From: Rotaria macrura
Taxonomy: Eukaryota; Rotifera; Eurotatoria; Philodinida; Philodinidae
Assembly (NCBI GenBank): GCA_900239685.1
Contig: OENT01000512.1
Location: forward strand, 1,784 to 65,783
Reading direction: 5' to 3'
DNA: 64,000 bases
Shown: positions 10,317-21,500 of the stretch, piece after piece
Layout of the letters: every line of letters starts with the position of its first letter
Position numbering within the stretch: the stretch's first letter is position 1
Translations under genes and position numbers: made by a program
The notes under the pieces: generated by a model
Seen by the model: the letters and a program-made list of their open reading frames with translations, nothing else
Told to the model about the DNA's origin: nothing
Database searches by the model: none

Positions 10317-12839
10317 ATGTGACAGAGATATGACAGATAGAAATTCATAGTTAATTTAATTTATTCAACAGCTAGATTTTGATTAGCTGTACTGGAAACG
10401 ACTTATAAACATACGAATTTTATATCCCTTAGAGTGTGAGTGAGGGACATCTATAGTTGATTGTTTGAAACCTTTTCTTGTATTTCAAGCATGGCAACAA
10501 AATTTCACATTCACAGACAACATTCCACAACATAAGCAGTGCATGTCTTTTCTAATGGTACACTAGTTTTTAAGTTTCCGATTGAAAAACAAAGACTTCT
10601 TCTGTATAGATTAATTCTTATCAGAACTTTAGTATAAGTGAAATCAGTTGAAAATTGAGTTTTACTTTAAATTTTGTTCATCAATTTTCAAATAGTATGC
10701 TTAAATTCTAAGATGATCAATAAATAGTTGCTTCGACAGTAGGAGTGCCGATATCACGATTTCTATTCGATTCCGACGAGATCTTACGTATTTATTCGAA
10801 TGAATGGTAACTTCAGTAGTAGCCTCACGATACTAGACTAGAGATAGTGTTAGAAGACGAATACTCCATGATCCGTACAGAATATTATTGCAAGGAAGAA
10901 TTCCACGTAGTGAAGAACGGATTGATTTCCTTAGGATCGGGTATTTCTCGATGTATTCCTATTCTTTTTAGCAGAAACCCACCCGAAACCAAGTGGGCGA
11001 AATCAGAAAAACTTATCAACCTAAATGCTGCTCCCATACACCAACATTCTTATATGTTTTCTTGCAGGTTGAGTCAATTCCCCTGCATTTTTCTATTGGT
11101 TCCTCCAATATCCTGATAACCAGAATGATCAATCTGTGACGGTCGAACGAACAAAATGTTGCAATGTAAGATTCAAGTAAAGTAGAAAACCGTAGCTTCA
11201 CATCTGTTAGATCTGGATTCGCAGAGAAACAAAAACTTACACCGGCACTTGAATTCGATAGTAATTTAAATTGTGAGACTGGAACCAAGCCTGAAAGAAC
11301 CCGTTGGTTCCTATACTATAAGGAAGTATAGTAAGCAAAAGAACGTATTAGATATTGAGTATTTTTATCATTCATAAAAATTATTCATTATTTTACGATC
11401 TAACTATTGGTCTATTTGAGTGACATCAGCCAATGTTTCGACAAAACTGAGAAGATTTTTGTATTCAGAATGAAATCATTGACTATTAACTCGGAAATAA
11501 TCAATGCAGTTTTATTCGTCAACGAGATACAAATTCTCATTATCACTCGGTCTTGCCTGTTGACTAGATAGAGAGAAATGACACTTTTTCTAAAACTCAT
11601 ATTCACACGCCAAAATCGATCCTGAACATACGTCTCCATCACAGTATTCTACAAATAAATACACACTGTTGAGCAAGTACATTCTCTAGTGGTCATAAAA
11701 AGAAATTACCTATTGGGTATTCACTGAATCAAAAGAAAATAAATTAAGAATCGAATTGCTTTCTTCACGTAAAAATAAAGAACTATGAAATACTTGTACA
11801 TGAGTAATAATTTACTAGTCTGAAAAGATTCATCATCTAATCAGAATCTTCTTTTCGCATGAAATGTTTAAGAGACAGTCTGAAAAGAAAACGTACATTG
11901 CATAAAAGTCTGCATATAAAATCCACAATAATATTTTTACGTAGAAACTCAAATGCAGGATTCGTAGTTTTTTTATGCAGCGGGATAAAACTGTTCATCG
12001 AACAAGAATACGATAGTCGGAGTATTTCGTTTTTTAGCATGGATGGGTTCAATGGAGAACATATAATCTGTATGAAATGCGCGACTGGATCGTTATAAAA
12101 CCGCAGTAAAGAGAGTTATGTTTCTTTGATACCACCCTTGATTTCGCTCAAAAGCATTGAAGAGCTATCAGGATTCGTTTAAACGAACGCGAGTTCTCGG
12201 AAAGAAATTTATTGATTATTTGATAATGACTCAAAATAGGAATCACACATAGTAGAAGAGATACTACCATTATAAACAGCTTTCTAAATGTATCAAATAC
12301 GTTGTTGATGTTTGAATTGAATGCTTTGAAACCAAAAACGTGAGGACAATGATAGGAATACAAGAGTATGGATAGACCTCAGTAAAGTGTAAGACACAAG
12401 TTTAATGTTCTACAACGAAGTAGTTATGTTTTTGCCGTTGCTATATATTCATTTTCTCTGTTGCAATAACTAGTGTTTGATTTCAATTTTAGATTAGTCA
12501 TGTGTGATCATTCAGATGCATATAGAAAAAGACTGAATTATATCAGTAAATAATAATAATAGATGTAATTATTAGATCTATAACTTATTTTCACAACACT
12601 TCTCAAACGAAAAATCTCGGAAGAAAACGGTTTAAAAGATAATAAATAACTGCACTTTGTTCTATTACTCAAGAAAAAGTTTATTTTATAGTAACGAATG
12701 ATGTACTATTCAATCAAAGGATACTAAAGGTTATTCTATAACTTGACAGCTTTCCCTTTGAAATTCATGATGCCCGTTTGATTAAATATTGGAATAGTTG
12801 GTATTCTATTTTGCCTCAAACTATATTTCTTCTACTACA

Positions 12840-12880
<41 letters not shown>

Positions 12881-14432
12881 GTCAGAGAGTCACCCAAGAA
12901 AACTTTCTGATTGATATTATTCCAACTTCTAAGACTTATTCTATCGTATGAGTGTAATGTCAACGGAATATTTAGCAAAGCGTACGAGAAAGCTCTGAAT
13001 GAATTAGTACATCAAGCATATACGAGCAATAAAAATAGACTCATTTTTTAATGTGTCATGGAAAGCTTGCATGCAAATCATGCGCTCTTTTCGTAAAGAG
13101 AAGAAATGAAAATAACCTTCTAATTAATTATTGAATAACGCTCAATCATTATCCATTTATTTTCCTTTAATTTTCTATCGCTCGATTTGAAGTCGTGGAT
13201 ACGAATAAAAAAAAGTGCACTTATTAGTAGTGATAAATCAAAAGAATGACTCAGTTATTGTGTCTGATACAGCACATATACATACCAACAGTTTGCTATG
13301 ATTTATCTCTTCATAGATGACAAAACTACTAAACAAATCTACAAAACTCTCTCGTTGGTTGTATCGTTCACATTTAAATTTTTTGTCAACATTGTTTTCT
13401 TCATCACCTTGATAAGAAATAGCAACTCGTGTTTGTTATAAGAAAAAAGAAATTTTTTACTATTGAACTACATGAACAAATAACACTAATCTTTTCTTCA
13501 AATGAGTTTTCTAGATCATATTTTGATGTATCTTCACAATGTTACTTTCGGTTACATGAGAGCATCAGTACAATTCGATATATCACTTCTCTTTGAATAT
13601 TTTCGAACCATTGTCCTGATCATTGATTTTTCTCCTCTTTTTAATCATGATTGCATGATGTGCTAAACTTTTAACTCTCCAAGATTCATCATGATTTTTA
13701 GAGCCCTGAACTTCTAGCTCTTTCACAACCATATTTTCACTCATGGATTTCATCGAATTCGTCTAACTCTAGTAGCCCAAGAGACGGTGAGCACATAAGC
13801 AACTGCTGAGAGGTATATAACAGACAAACTACAACGCAAAAGTTCAATCGTATCCCATGTCAACGATGCTGCAGTTGGCGGGAAAAACATCAAGCATGAT
13901 AAACGTAAGATGCGCACTTCTATACGAATATTGAATGCGGCTATCAATGTAGGGAATTAAAATACCTCCGTTCGCATTCAAAATCATAGAGAAAATTTCA
14001 AGAATTGTAGCACCAATAATAATGATACTACAAAGTCAAAATGAATGAATCAATTAAGATCTTCTACCGAATGATAAAGACTAAGTTCAAAAACATGAAT
14101 CACATTCAATGGTAAGAATAATTTTAATGCATACAATTCGTCTGTTCAGTGTTCGACGAAAATCCAAGAAAAACATATTCAGATTAAACAACGCGATACC
14201 GTGAACATCATAGAGGTGTCTATTAGACAATGAACTTTTACCGACATTTATATAACAAGAAAGCATTTACTGAAATACTGATAAGTAAAGAGAAGTGGTA
14301 CGAATTTTCAGTTCGGTTGTATACAATATGTACAAACTGATTGTTTACCATTCACCGATTCAATCGATGATATTAGCTGATAGAAAATCGTAGAACAGTA
14401 GTATGATCAAATATATGTAAAGAAGTTATTTC
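10317..14432. other. 4.1-kb stretch with no resolved gene
   Basis: Several minus-strand open pieces (around 11220-11280, 12150-12360, 13750-13950, 13970-14040) encode hydrophobic segments such as MVVSLLLCVIPILSHYQI and SIIIIGATILEIFSMIL that would suit membrane helices. I could not join them by splice sites or recognise a family. They may be exons of a divergent membrane-protein gene, or decay products. An (AG)n microsatellite lies at about 12845-12875. Confidence 0.35.
12845..12875 (+). repeat. (AG)n microsatellite
   Basis: About fifteen AG units in a row lie in the unresolved stretch between the HELGH gene and the AhpC/TSA gene. Confidence 0.9.
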
Positions 14433-15029
14433 TCATGTCATGAACAATATATTGCGTAATTCATTAATTTCAATATGATCCGTCGTGTTTTCCATTTTGT
14501 GTGCCCATACAATCTCTCCTCGTGTGTTGATAAGATATTCACCACCCACTTGTTGAATATCGCCTCCTTTGAACATGTTTGATCCAGCAGCTATTTGTGA
14601 TACGGCTGATTTGACCACGTTGGATAAAAAGGATGATTGGATGTAATCTGGTTTTCTATCTCCTAAGCTCAATGTTCGATGTAACTCAAACGCATAATGA
14701 AGCTTCTGAGTTGGATCGGTATAGATCGGGTGAGGACATTTCGTATCCGCTGCATACTTGTCAATGAGATTCGGATGGCCACAGCCGATAATTATTACAT
14801 GTCTCTGCGACGCAGCAAGTTCTGCGGGAGACAAAGCGCTTGATTCTGATAGCATGCTGACATATTGTTTGCAACTACCACAAAAGAAATGTCGAATGAA
14901 TATGATTAGAGTTCGTTCTTGTTCATCGCTGTTCGTATAGAGCGACGAAAATGGATGTGTTTCGCCCTTTGAATCGAGAACAGGCAGCGAGGCTGTATCG
15001 AGCGAAACTGTGGTACGTGTTGATGCCAT
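14433..15029 (-). CDS. AhpC/TSA-type thioredoxin-fold peroxiredoxin-like protein
   Basis: This is a single uninterrupted exon of 198 codons starting at an ATG and ending ILFMT. The layout matches the AhpC/TSA_2 (AAED1/PRXL2-like) family: an N-terminal beta-hairpin, then IIFIRHFFCGSCKQYV with a CxxC pair (C50 and C53) at the redox position, then VIIIGCGHPNLI, the IYTDPTQKLHYAFEL block, and the late GGDIQQVGGEYLI motif. Such proteins are thioredoxin-like antioxidants; the substrate is usually unknown. There is no signal peptide, so a cytosolic location is likely. The lack of introns next to intron-bearing neighbours, and a sequence style that resembles fungal members, make horizontal acquisition possible, but that is inference. 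It is divergent with FZR1, about 1 kb apart. Confidence 0.88.
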   Translation of the reverse strand: MASTRTTVSLDTASLPVLDSKGETHPFSSLYTNSDEQERTLIIFIRHFFCGSCKQYVSMLSESSALSPAELAASQRHVIIIGCGHPNLIDKYAADTKCPHPIYTDPTQKLHYAFELHRTLSLGDRKPDYIQSSFLSNVVKSAVSQIAAGSNMFKGGDIQQVGGEYLINTRGEIVWAHKMENTTDHIEINELRNILFMT

Positions 15030-16005
15030 ATAATATCGACACAGCTTGAGGTAACCGAAAATAAAAATTTAATCAGTAGGAAAATCTAAAAGAATGAAAA
15101 CTGAAGGTTCTATAATTCTTGAAATCTATTCATACATGTGAATAATTATATCGATAGAATGTAATCTAGTTCTCGGTCTTTTAATAGAATTTAGAACATG
15201 AAAAATTGTTCTTGATGTAAAAGCTACGTTTGAAAATTTATCCTTTCACTTATAAATTAAGATAAAAACTGGTCTGCAGCAGTCGAACTGCCACACTCAG
15301 ACGTGATTGGTTCATCTAACTCAGCAATTGATATAAAGCTTAGGGTGTCACTAAACTAATTGCAGTAGTTCCCGTCAACCTGTTCATCGTCAATCATGAT
15401 CGACGTACTCCGATAAATTGAGCTAAAGAAACTAAAATGCAGATGTCTCCCTACGTAAGCAGATTCATATAAAAATGCATCAGTACTGTTGAAAGGAAAA
15501 GTACTACAGCAATTCAGAGGTTCAAATAGAGGAATTTCAATCAAAGTTAGAACAGTAGTTACGCAACAATCCCAAAGAAAAAAAGCATGCATTTGTAAAA
15601 TAAAAACCAAGACGAGTACAAATTATAACTGGTTTTCGTCGAATATCATTAATATGATTAACTTTTCTTCTTCTACATCGATATCGATAGTCATTATCAG
15701 CGCCATCTATCAGATGCGAAATTGAACTTTCGGCGATAAAAACACCAACAAAACTGCTACAATTTTTTTAAGATTTAAAAAAACATATTTCTTTAATGAA
15801 AATAAAAAACCCAAACAACCCATTCAATGCATGTGTAATGGCAAGTAATCCCGAGTGAAATGAGAGAATTCGTTAACATTTTACTATTGGATATTAATAC
15901 AGGACCATTGATGATGACTGTCTTTGTGTTTTCGTTGTTTATGAATACGATCTGTACATTTTGCAATTAACTTGGTCTAGTATTCCATTTTTAACGTTGG
16001 ACATC
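15030..16005. promoter_or_regulatory. Divergent intergenic region between AhpC/TSA gene and FZR1
   Basis: The stretch contains no credible gene. It must hold the promoters of both divergent neighbours, but I recognise no specific element. Confidence 0.4.
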
Positions 16006-17973
16006 ATGGAGCCTGACTTCGAGCGTCGTTTAATTCGATCAATCTCAGGGTGTTCATCGGTGTCTTCATCTCCATTCTCATCGCCGATTTCATCTCCGTC
16101 ACCGATCAAACACAGTGATCGTTTCATTCCACTTCGAAGTTTATCTCAACCTTCTGCGTTTTACATTGATCAAGAACAAATTCATAAAGGACCTATCTCA
16201 GATAAAAAATCATCTCGTGAATCATCATCAACAGCAAACAGTGGAGCGAATTCTACGTCAACAAATGGAACAACGGTCGCCGCCGACCGAGCTAAGGATA
16301 TGTTAACATATCAAGCCTTATTACAAAATGAAATGTTCGGTACACAGATCGATTGTCTATATGATGAACAACATGTGAACAATACTTTCTCGAATGGTAA
16401 CAGTAATAATAATCATCACTCAACATCGAATACTAATCAATCTGGAAATAATGATACAAACATTAATGTAGGAACAACAACGGTTATGAGCCACGGTTCA
16501 GTAGCACAAACACACACAATAGCTATATCAGCAATCAATGTAAACAAAGATTGCCTCTTTCACATGTAATAATAAGAATGATTCCGTCTATTTTAGGGTA
16601 TTCTTACTCCATCACTTGGTTTTTTGTCTCAATCGTCTCAACAACATTTACCCTATACAAACTCGAATTCAAATTTATTACGTACACGTGATCCCAATAC
16701 AATATTTCGTTATTCTGCTCGTCGCAATAAAGATGACCTACATTATTCACCTTATTCTTTGTCACATTTATCACCTGCATCCATTCGTCTTTTACGTTCG
16801 CCACGTAAACAACTACGAAAAATTCCCAAAACACCATTTAAAGTTCTTGATGCACCTGAACTTCAGGATGATTTCTATTTGAATTTAGTCGATTGGTCAT
16901 CGACAAATATTTTAGCTGTTGGTCTTAATGCATCTGTTTACTTATGGAATGCTAATACAAGTAATGTAACACGACTATGTGATCTACAAACTGAATCCGA
17001 TACAGTCACGAGTGTAGCATGGAGTGATCGAGGGCAATATGTGGCCGTCGGAACTCATAAAGGTGATCGAAGTGAAGATTTTAGTAGCAAAGAATTATAA
17101 TTGTTGGATTTTGTTGTACTTTAGGCATTGTACAAATATGGGATGTAGCAACAAATCGTAAAACGGTTTCATTTCCACGACATACAGCACGTGTTGGTGC
17201 ACTAGCTTGGAATGATTTATGTATATATTCAGGTTCACGTGATCGATTCATTTTACAAAATGATACACGTTCAAATAAACAAGAACGTAAATTAGCCGGA
17301 CACAGACAAGAAGTATGCGGATTGAAATGGTCACCTGATAGACAATTACTAGCAAGTGGTGGCAACGATAATCGTTTATTAGTATGGAATCAATCGTGTT
17401 CGAATCCAATTCAAGTTTATACAGACCATACAGCGGCTGTGAAAGCAATCGCATGGAGTCCACATCAGCAAGGTCTCTTGGCTAGTGGTGGAGGAACAGC
17501 TGATCGACATATACGTTTTTGGAATACATTAACAGCACAAAATCTACAATCTATCGATACAGGATCTCAAGTAATTATAATTATTAGTTGTAACTTTTAT
17601 TTTGATTCGTATTAATACATTTTGTTTCTTTCTTTGCTTAGGTTTGTAATTTAGCATGGTCAAAGCATACAAATGAACTTGTTTCAACGGTAGATAAATA
17701 TTTTTCTCGAATAATTTATTCATTCAAACATGTTTATTTTAGCATGGTTATTCTCAACATCAAATCGTCGTTTGGAAATATCCATCCATGCTACAATTAG
17801 CTCGTTTAACAGGACACACATTTCGTGTATTGTATTTAGCTGTGTCACCTGATGGTGAATCAATAGTGACAGGAGCAGGAGATGAAACACTTCGCTTTTG
17901 GAATGTATTCACAAAATGTCGTGCCAATAAAGAATCCGACAGTGTACTTAATTTATTTAACAAAATTCGATAA
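16006..17973 (+). CDS. FZR1: Fizzy-related protein / Cdh1, APC/C activator
   Basis: Five exons (16006-16539, 16597-17062, 17125-17570, 17642-17689, 17743-17973) give 574 residues; introns are 53-71 bases. The protein recruits substrates to the anaphase-promoting complex in late mitosis and G1. The N-terminus MEPDFERRL matches animal FZR1. The C-box DRFIPLR is at residues 38-44, and LLRSPRK precedes the conserved [20 protein letters not shown] entry into the WD40 propeller. Seven blades follow with hallmark stretches such as [27 protein letters not shown] and [16 protein letters not shown]. The extreme C-terminus is Ile-Arg, the tail that docks on APC3. It is longer than the human protein (496) because of a low-complexity Asn/Ser/Thr-rich linker at about residues 120-175. 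Start and splice sites are supported by continuous homology. Confidence 0.97.
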
Positions 17974-19229
17974 TAATCACTATTTTAGTCTTTTTCCAAC
18001 CACTCCTATCCTTTTCATTTCATTTATCTAAGTATCAGTGCTACAAGTTTCACAACAGTCGGACCGTTCACTATTTATTTATTTATTATTCTTCGTTGTC
18101 TTGTAGTCTTTTGGTTTTTTGTTTCATTTTATTTCAGTTTTTTTTCCTTTCAACGTTTTCCTTTTTCATGATTTTGTTGCTTTATAATACTTTGTTCTAT
18201 GAAGTTGATGGATCGTTTTTTTTTCTTGACTTTCATGTTCATTTTTGTTTCCATGTGAGTGTGAGTGAAATTTAAAAACAAACAATAAGAAAGATAAAGC
18301 AAGGTTGATCATCGTTTTGTACTATATTTCATTCCTGAGTCGGAATACTATTGATTGATTGATAATAATAAGTGAGAATTAGTCTTTGGCAAGCAAAACT
18401 ATCCATAACTTGCAATGTTTTTGCAGTAATTTAACTGTCAAAGACTAGGGAATTAATTTCAACTGAATAGATATTTTTTCCTTACGATGAAAATTCAAAA
18501 TATTCATCTTTTTTCAAATTTATTGATCCCTAGTCTTTCAGATTTTTATGTTTCACTTTGAGTAGAATACAACTCAGAATATAAAATGATATTTACTATT
18601 AAAAGATATTCTAATTTCCATCGAATCAAACACATAGATGACAGAGTCATGCAAATTTAATTAAACTCATGAGAATATGACAATATTTTTGTACTGTTTT
18701 ATTTTCATTCTCTAAAGTAACGTCAAGTGTTATTACGCAGGCAGCTACATTTCAATTTTTGAACATTATATAGTTGGTTATTATCCTCGTGAAAATAGTT
18801 ATCGAGCTGTATTCATACGAATATGTTATTGTGGCTTATTAGTAAGAAAGAATTAAATGTTACACATTTAATGAGCATCTTTCGTACGCTTATCTGAAAT
18901 ACCTACGTGACACAATATATATTTGGTCACAAATAGATTAATTTTTTCTTAGTTCGTTCTATAATTCCCATGTTGGCTCAGAATCGTAATCTAGTAAGAG
19001 AACAAATAGCATTTTTCATACGAAAGGGGAAATAAAGATTATCGATGTTAAGTGTGTTGTACAGATTTTTTGAGTAAGTTGGTACAAAAAAAAGGAATGA
19101 AACTGATTGGTGTAATATACTGATTGTAAGACAAAATTGGTCGAGTTTCACAGTTGATCCATAGGCATTGTTACTTGATCGGTGGTGATCAATTGTAATG
19201 TAGATCACTTGTTTAATTATTTTCTTCAG
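17974..19229. other. Intergenic region between FZR1 and RBBP9
   Basis: The 3' flank of FZR1 is T-rich, followed by AT-rich sequence without a gene. It includes an imperfect foldback at about 18376-18540, in which the word AGTCTTTG or its complement occurs three times. Confidence 0.5.
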
Positions 19230-19871
19230 ATGTCCGATAATGCCGATCAACAGTTAGAATACCAGCGTATTGTGATTGTACCAGGTATGGGATGTGTACC
19301 TGTAAGAGAATGTAATTGGTACGCATGGGTTCAAGAAGGAATTGAAAAACTTCCAACTGGCCGATTTTCTGTCATTCTGGAAGATATGCCTGATCCTCAT
19401 GCAGCTCGTGAATCTTATTGGATACCATTTATTCGAAATACTTTGAAATTTGACGAAACAACTATTCTGATCGGACACAGTTCTGGATGTGAAGCTATTA
19501 TGCGATTGATTGAAAAAGAAAAAGTACGTGGCGTCATACTTGTAGCTGCTTGCCATAGTGATCTAGGTGATGAGGGTGAACGTGAAAGTGGATATTACAA
19601 TCGACCGTGGTAACTTATTTTTTGTATTAGTAAAAATGATAAAAAGTAATTGAAAAATTTATTAAGGGATTGGGATGCAATGCGAGCCAATGCAGAATGG
19701 ATTGTACAACTTCACTCACCGAGTGATAAACTTATTCCAGTAGCTGAAGGACGTTTCGTTGCCGAAAATTTGAAGAGTGAATACATGGAATTAGAACGTC
19801 GCGGTCATTTTATGGGTAGACAACTTCCAGAAATTTTATCGGTGATCAAGAAGAAATGCTTTGTTCCATAA
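19230..19871 (+). CDS. RBBP9: RBBP9-type serine hydrolase
   Basis: Two exons (19230-19609, 19667-19871) with a 57-base intron encode 194 residues, close to the human length of 186. The alpha/beta-hydrolase fold shows IVIVPGMG at the oxyanion strand and the nucleophile elbow GHSSG at residues 82-86 (Ser84). The family block MPDPxxARESYWIPF and SDLGDEGERESGYYNRPW are present, as is the late catalytic Asp in HSPSDKLIPV and the His in RRGHFM. RBBP9 proteins are small cytosolic serine hydrolases with reported aminopeptidase-like activity. The start ATG sits right after a CAG acceptor-like sequence, so a 5' untranslated exon is possible. All catalytic residues are intact. Confidence 0.95.
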
Positions 19872-20469
19872 TAATTCTAGTCGATGTTTAGTTTTGTCAG
19901 TTGTTTTTTAAAAGCAAAAGCTCTGATTAATTACAGAAATGATCGATACAGTATTGAAATGAAAAATATCACTGGAAAACATTTTATCATTCATGCTTTG
20001 CAAAGAGTGTTTAGCTATTGAAACCAAATGAAATCGTACGATTTCAGAATCTATGAAAAGCATTAAAAAATCTTTTTCTAATCGGTTGATCTGCCTGGAA
20101 ATTATTTCCGTGTCGATATTGAATAACGATAACAAGAACAAATGCCAAAAAGTCGAAAGCATATCATTGTCAGCAAGTGTTATTTTTGTCATGTAATAGA
20201 ACTTGTAGATTGAAAGAAAGATTTATTACATGAATCAGAACGATACATATTCCAAGTCAATACAGTTATTCTAATTGAATCAATAGAGAAATTACTAAAT
20301 CCTATGTTACTCAACATCACAGATATTTTGTTTTGACAACATAAATTTGAGCCCTCGTAGGGATGAAATAGAGAATCATTCATTATATGACAGCGTATAG
20401 GAAACTTATCACAGTCAGAATATATATCCCAATGATCATTGGATTTTATAGACGGCAGTGTATATTTTG
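19872..20469. other. Spacer downstream of RBBP9
   Basis: AT-rich sequence with short open frames only; nothing recognised. Confidence 0.4.
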
Positions 20470-21500
20470 AATTAAACTAATTGTTAATTTTAATATATGT
20501 TCGAGGGTCTTGTCTTCTTCTTATAACCTCAATATTGAATTTACGTCTGAACACTCTGAAGTTGGCAGGATATCGATTTAGCACATGTCGTTCAATATAT
20601 TCTCTTTGTAAGAATTTGTGAAGTTTTCGATAACAACTAAGAGCTCGTTGACGTTTGTTAAGTAATTAAATGTACTTGGCTTGTAAATTTGAAAAAATTT
20701 CTGCTCTACATTCATGAGGGAACAATTTTCGATTCGCAAAATACGTGGATCGCCTAAACAGTTCATGTTTTATAATTTTTTTCCGTCATTCATATTTCAG
20801 CCAAGTAGCAGCATCCCTTTGATTTGAGATCTTAACTATGAATACAACTCAGTTATCACTTAGATGGACATATCATAAAAAACGCCTTCACCAGGGTTAG
20901 CTATCGATGAGTTAATTGATGCTGGACAGTTTAAACTGCAAGTAAAGATAGATCTTCCAGAGTATCTATTGGATTGAAATTTTCAGCTTTCTAGATCGTT
21001 CATGTGACTCGGAAGACGCTAGGCAAAACCATGATTTTTAGGAATGATTGGTTTTTCTATAGTATCTATACGTGTTCTCATGTTCGCCCTATATTAAATT
21101 CCTTTAGAAAAATCAAAGTGCTCGATTTCTCCAATAAAATGATTCAATGAATTTGAATCAGTGATAGGAACTACTGAATACGGTGCTAAAATCAAGTCTA
21201 CATGCGCAAAAGCACTATAATAATCGAGTGAAAACGACGATTAATCTAAAAATTCATTGAAATCATCTGGAAAAATAAAATGCATAGAAAAAACTCACAG
21301 GTAGTATTTAAATCAGAAAAATAATACTAAACTTTCGTACCAATTAGAGGATTCCTGGTCTTTGACTATGCCAATCCATTCAAAGGTTTTGCGATTCATG
21401 AATAAAGTAAAATTCTCTAAAATACGTAAATTACACATCAAATGTTTTAGAAAAATCTGTAATTATTCTGGATCACGGAATTTTTTCTGCAGTTTAAGTG
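20470..21500 (-). pseudogene. Probable decayed F-box/LRR-like gene
   Basis: Minus-strand pieces encode LRR-like text: a GDPRILRIENCSLMN segment, FNYLTNVNELLVVIENFT, and further upstream LMCNLRILENFTLFMNR. A final segment reads FRVFRRKFNIEVIRRRQDP. The pieces fall in different frames and the spaces between them hold stops, with no convincing splice sites. The style resembles the large leucine-rich F-box-like families of bdelloid rotifers (from memory). I cannot exclude an active gene with short introns that I failed to join. Confidence 0.35.

Noticed and set aside
15271-15330. tRNA-like stretch with GGTCTGCAGCAGTCGAACTGCC
   Set aside because: I could not form a full cloverleaf with acceptor stem and anticodon arm, so no tRNA is reported.
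15939-16127. Acidic minus-strand frame ([13 protein letters not shown])
   Set aside because: It is the shadow of the Ser/Pro-rich N-terminus of FZR1.
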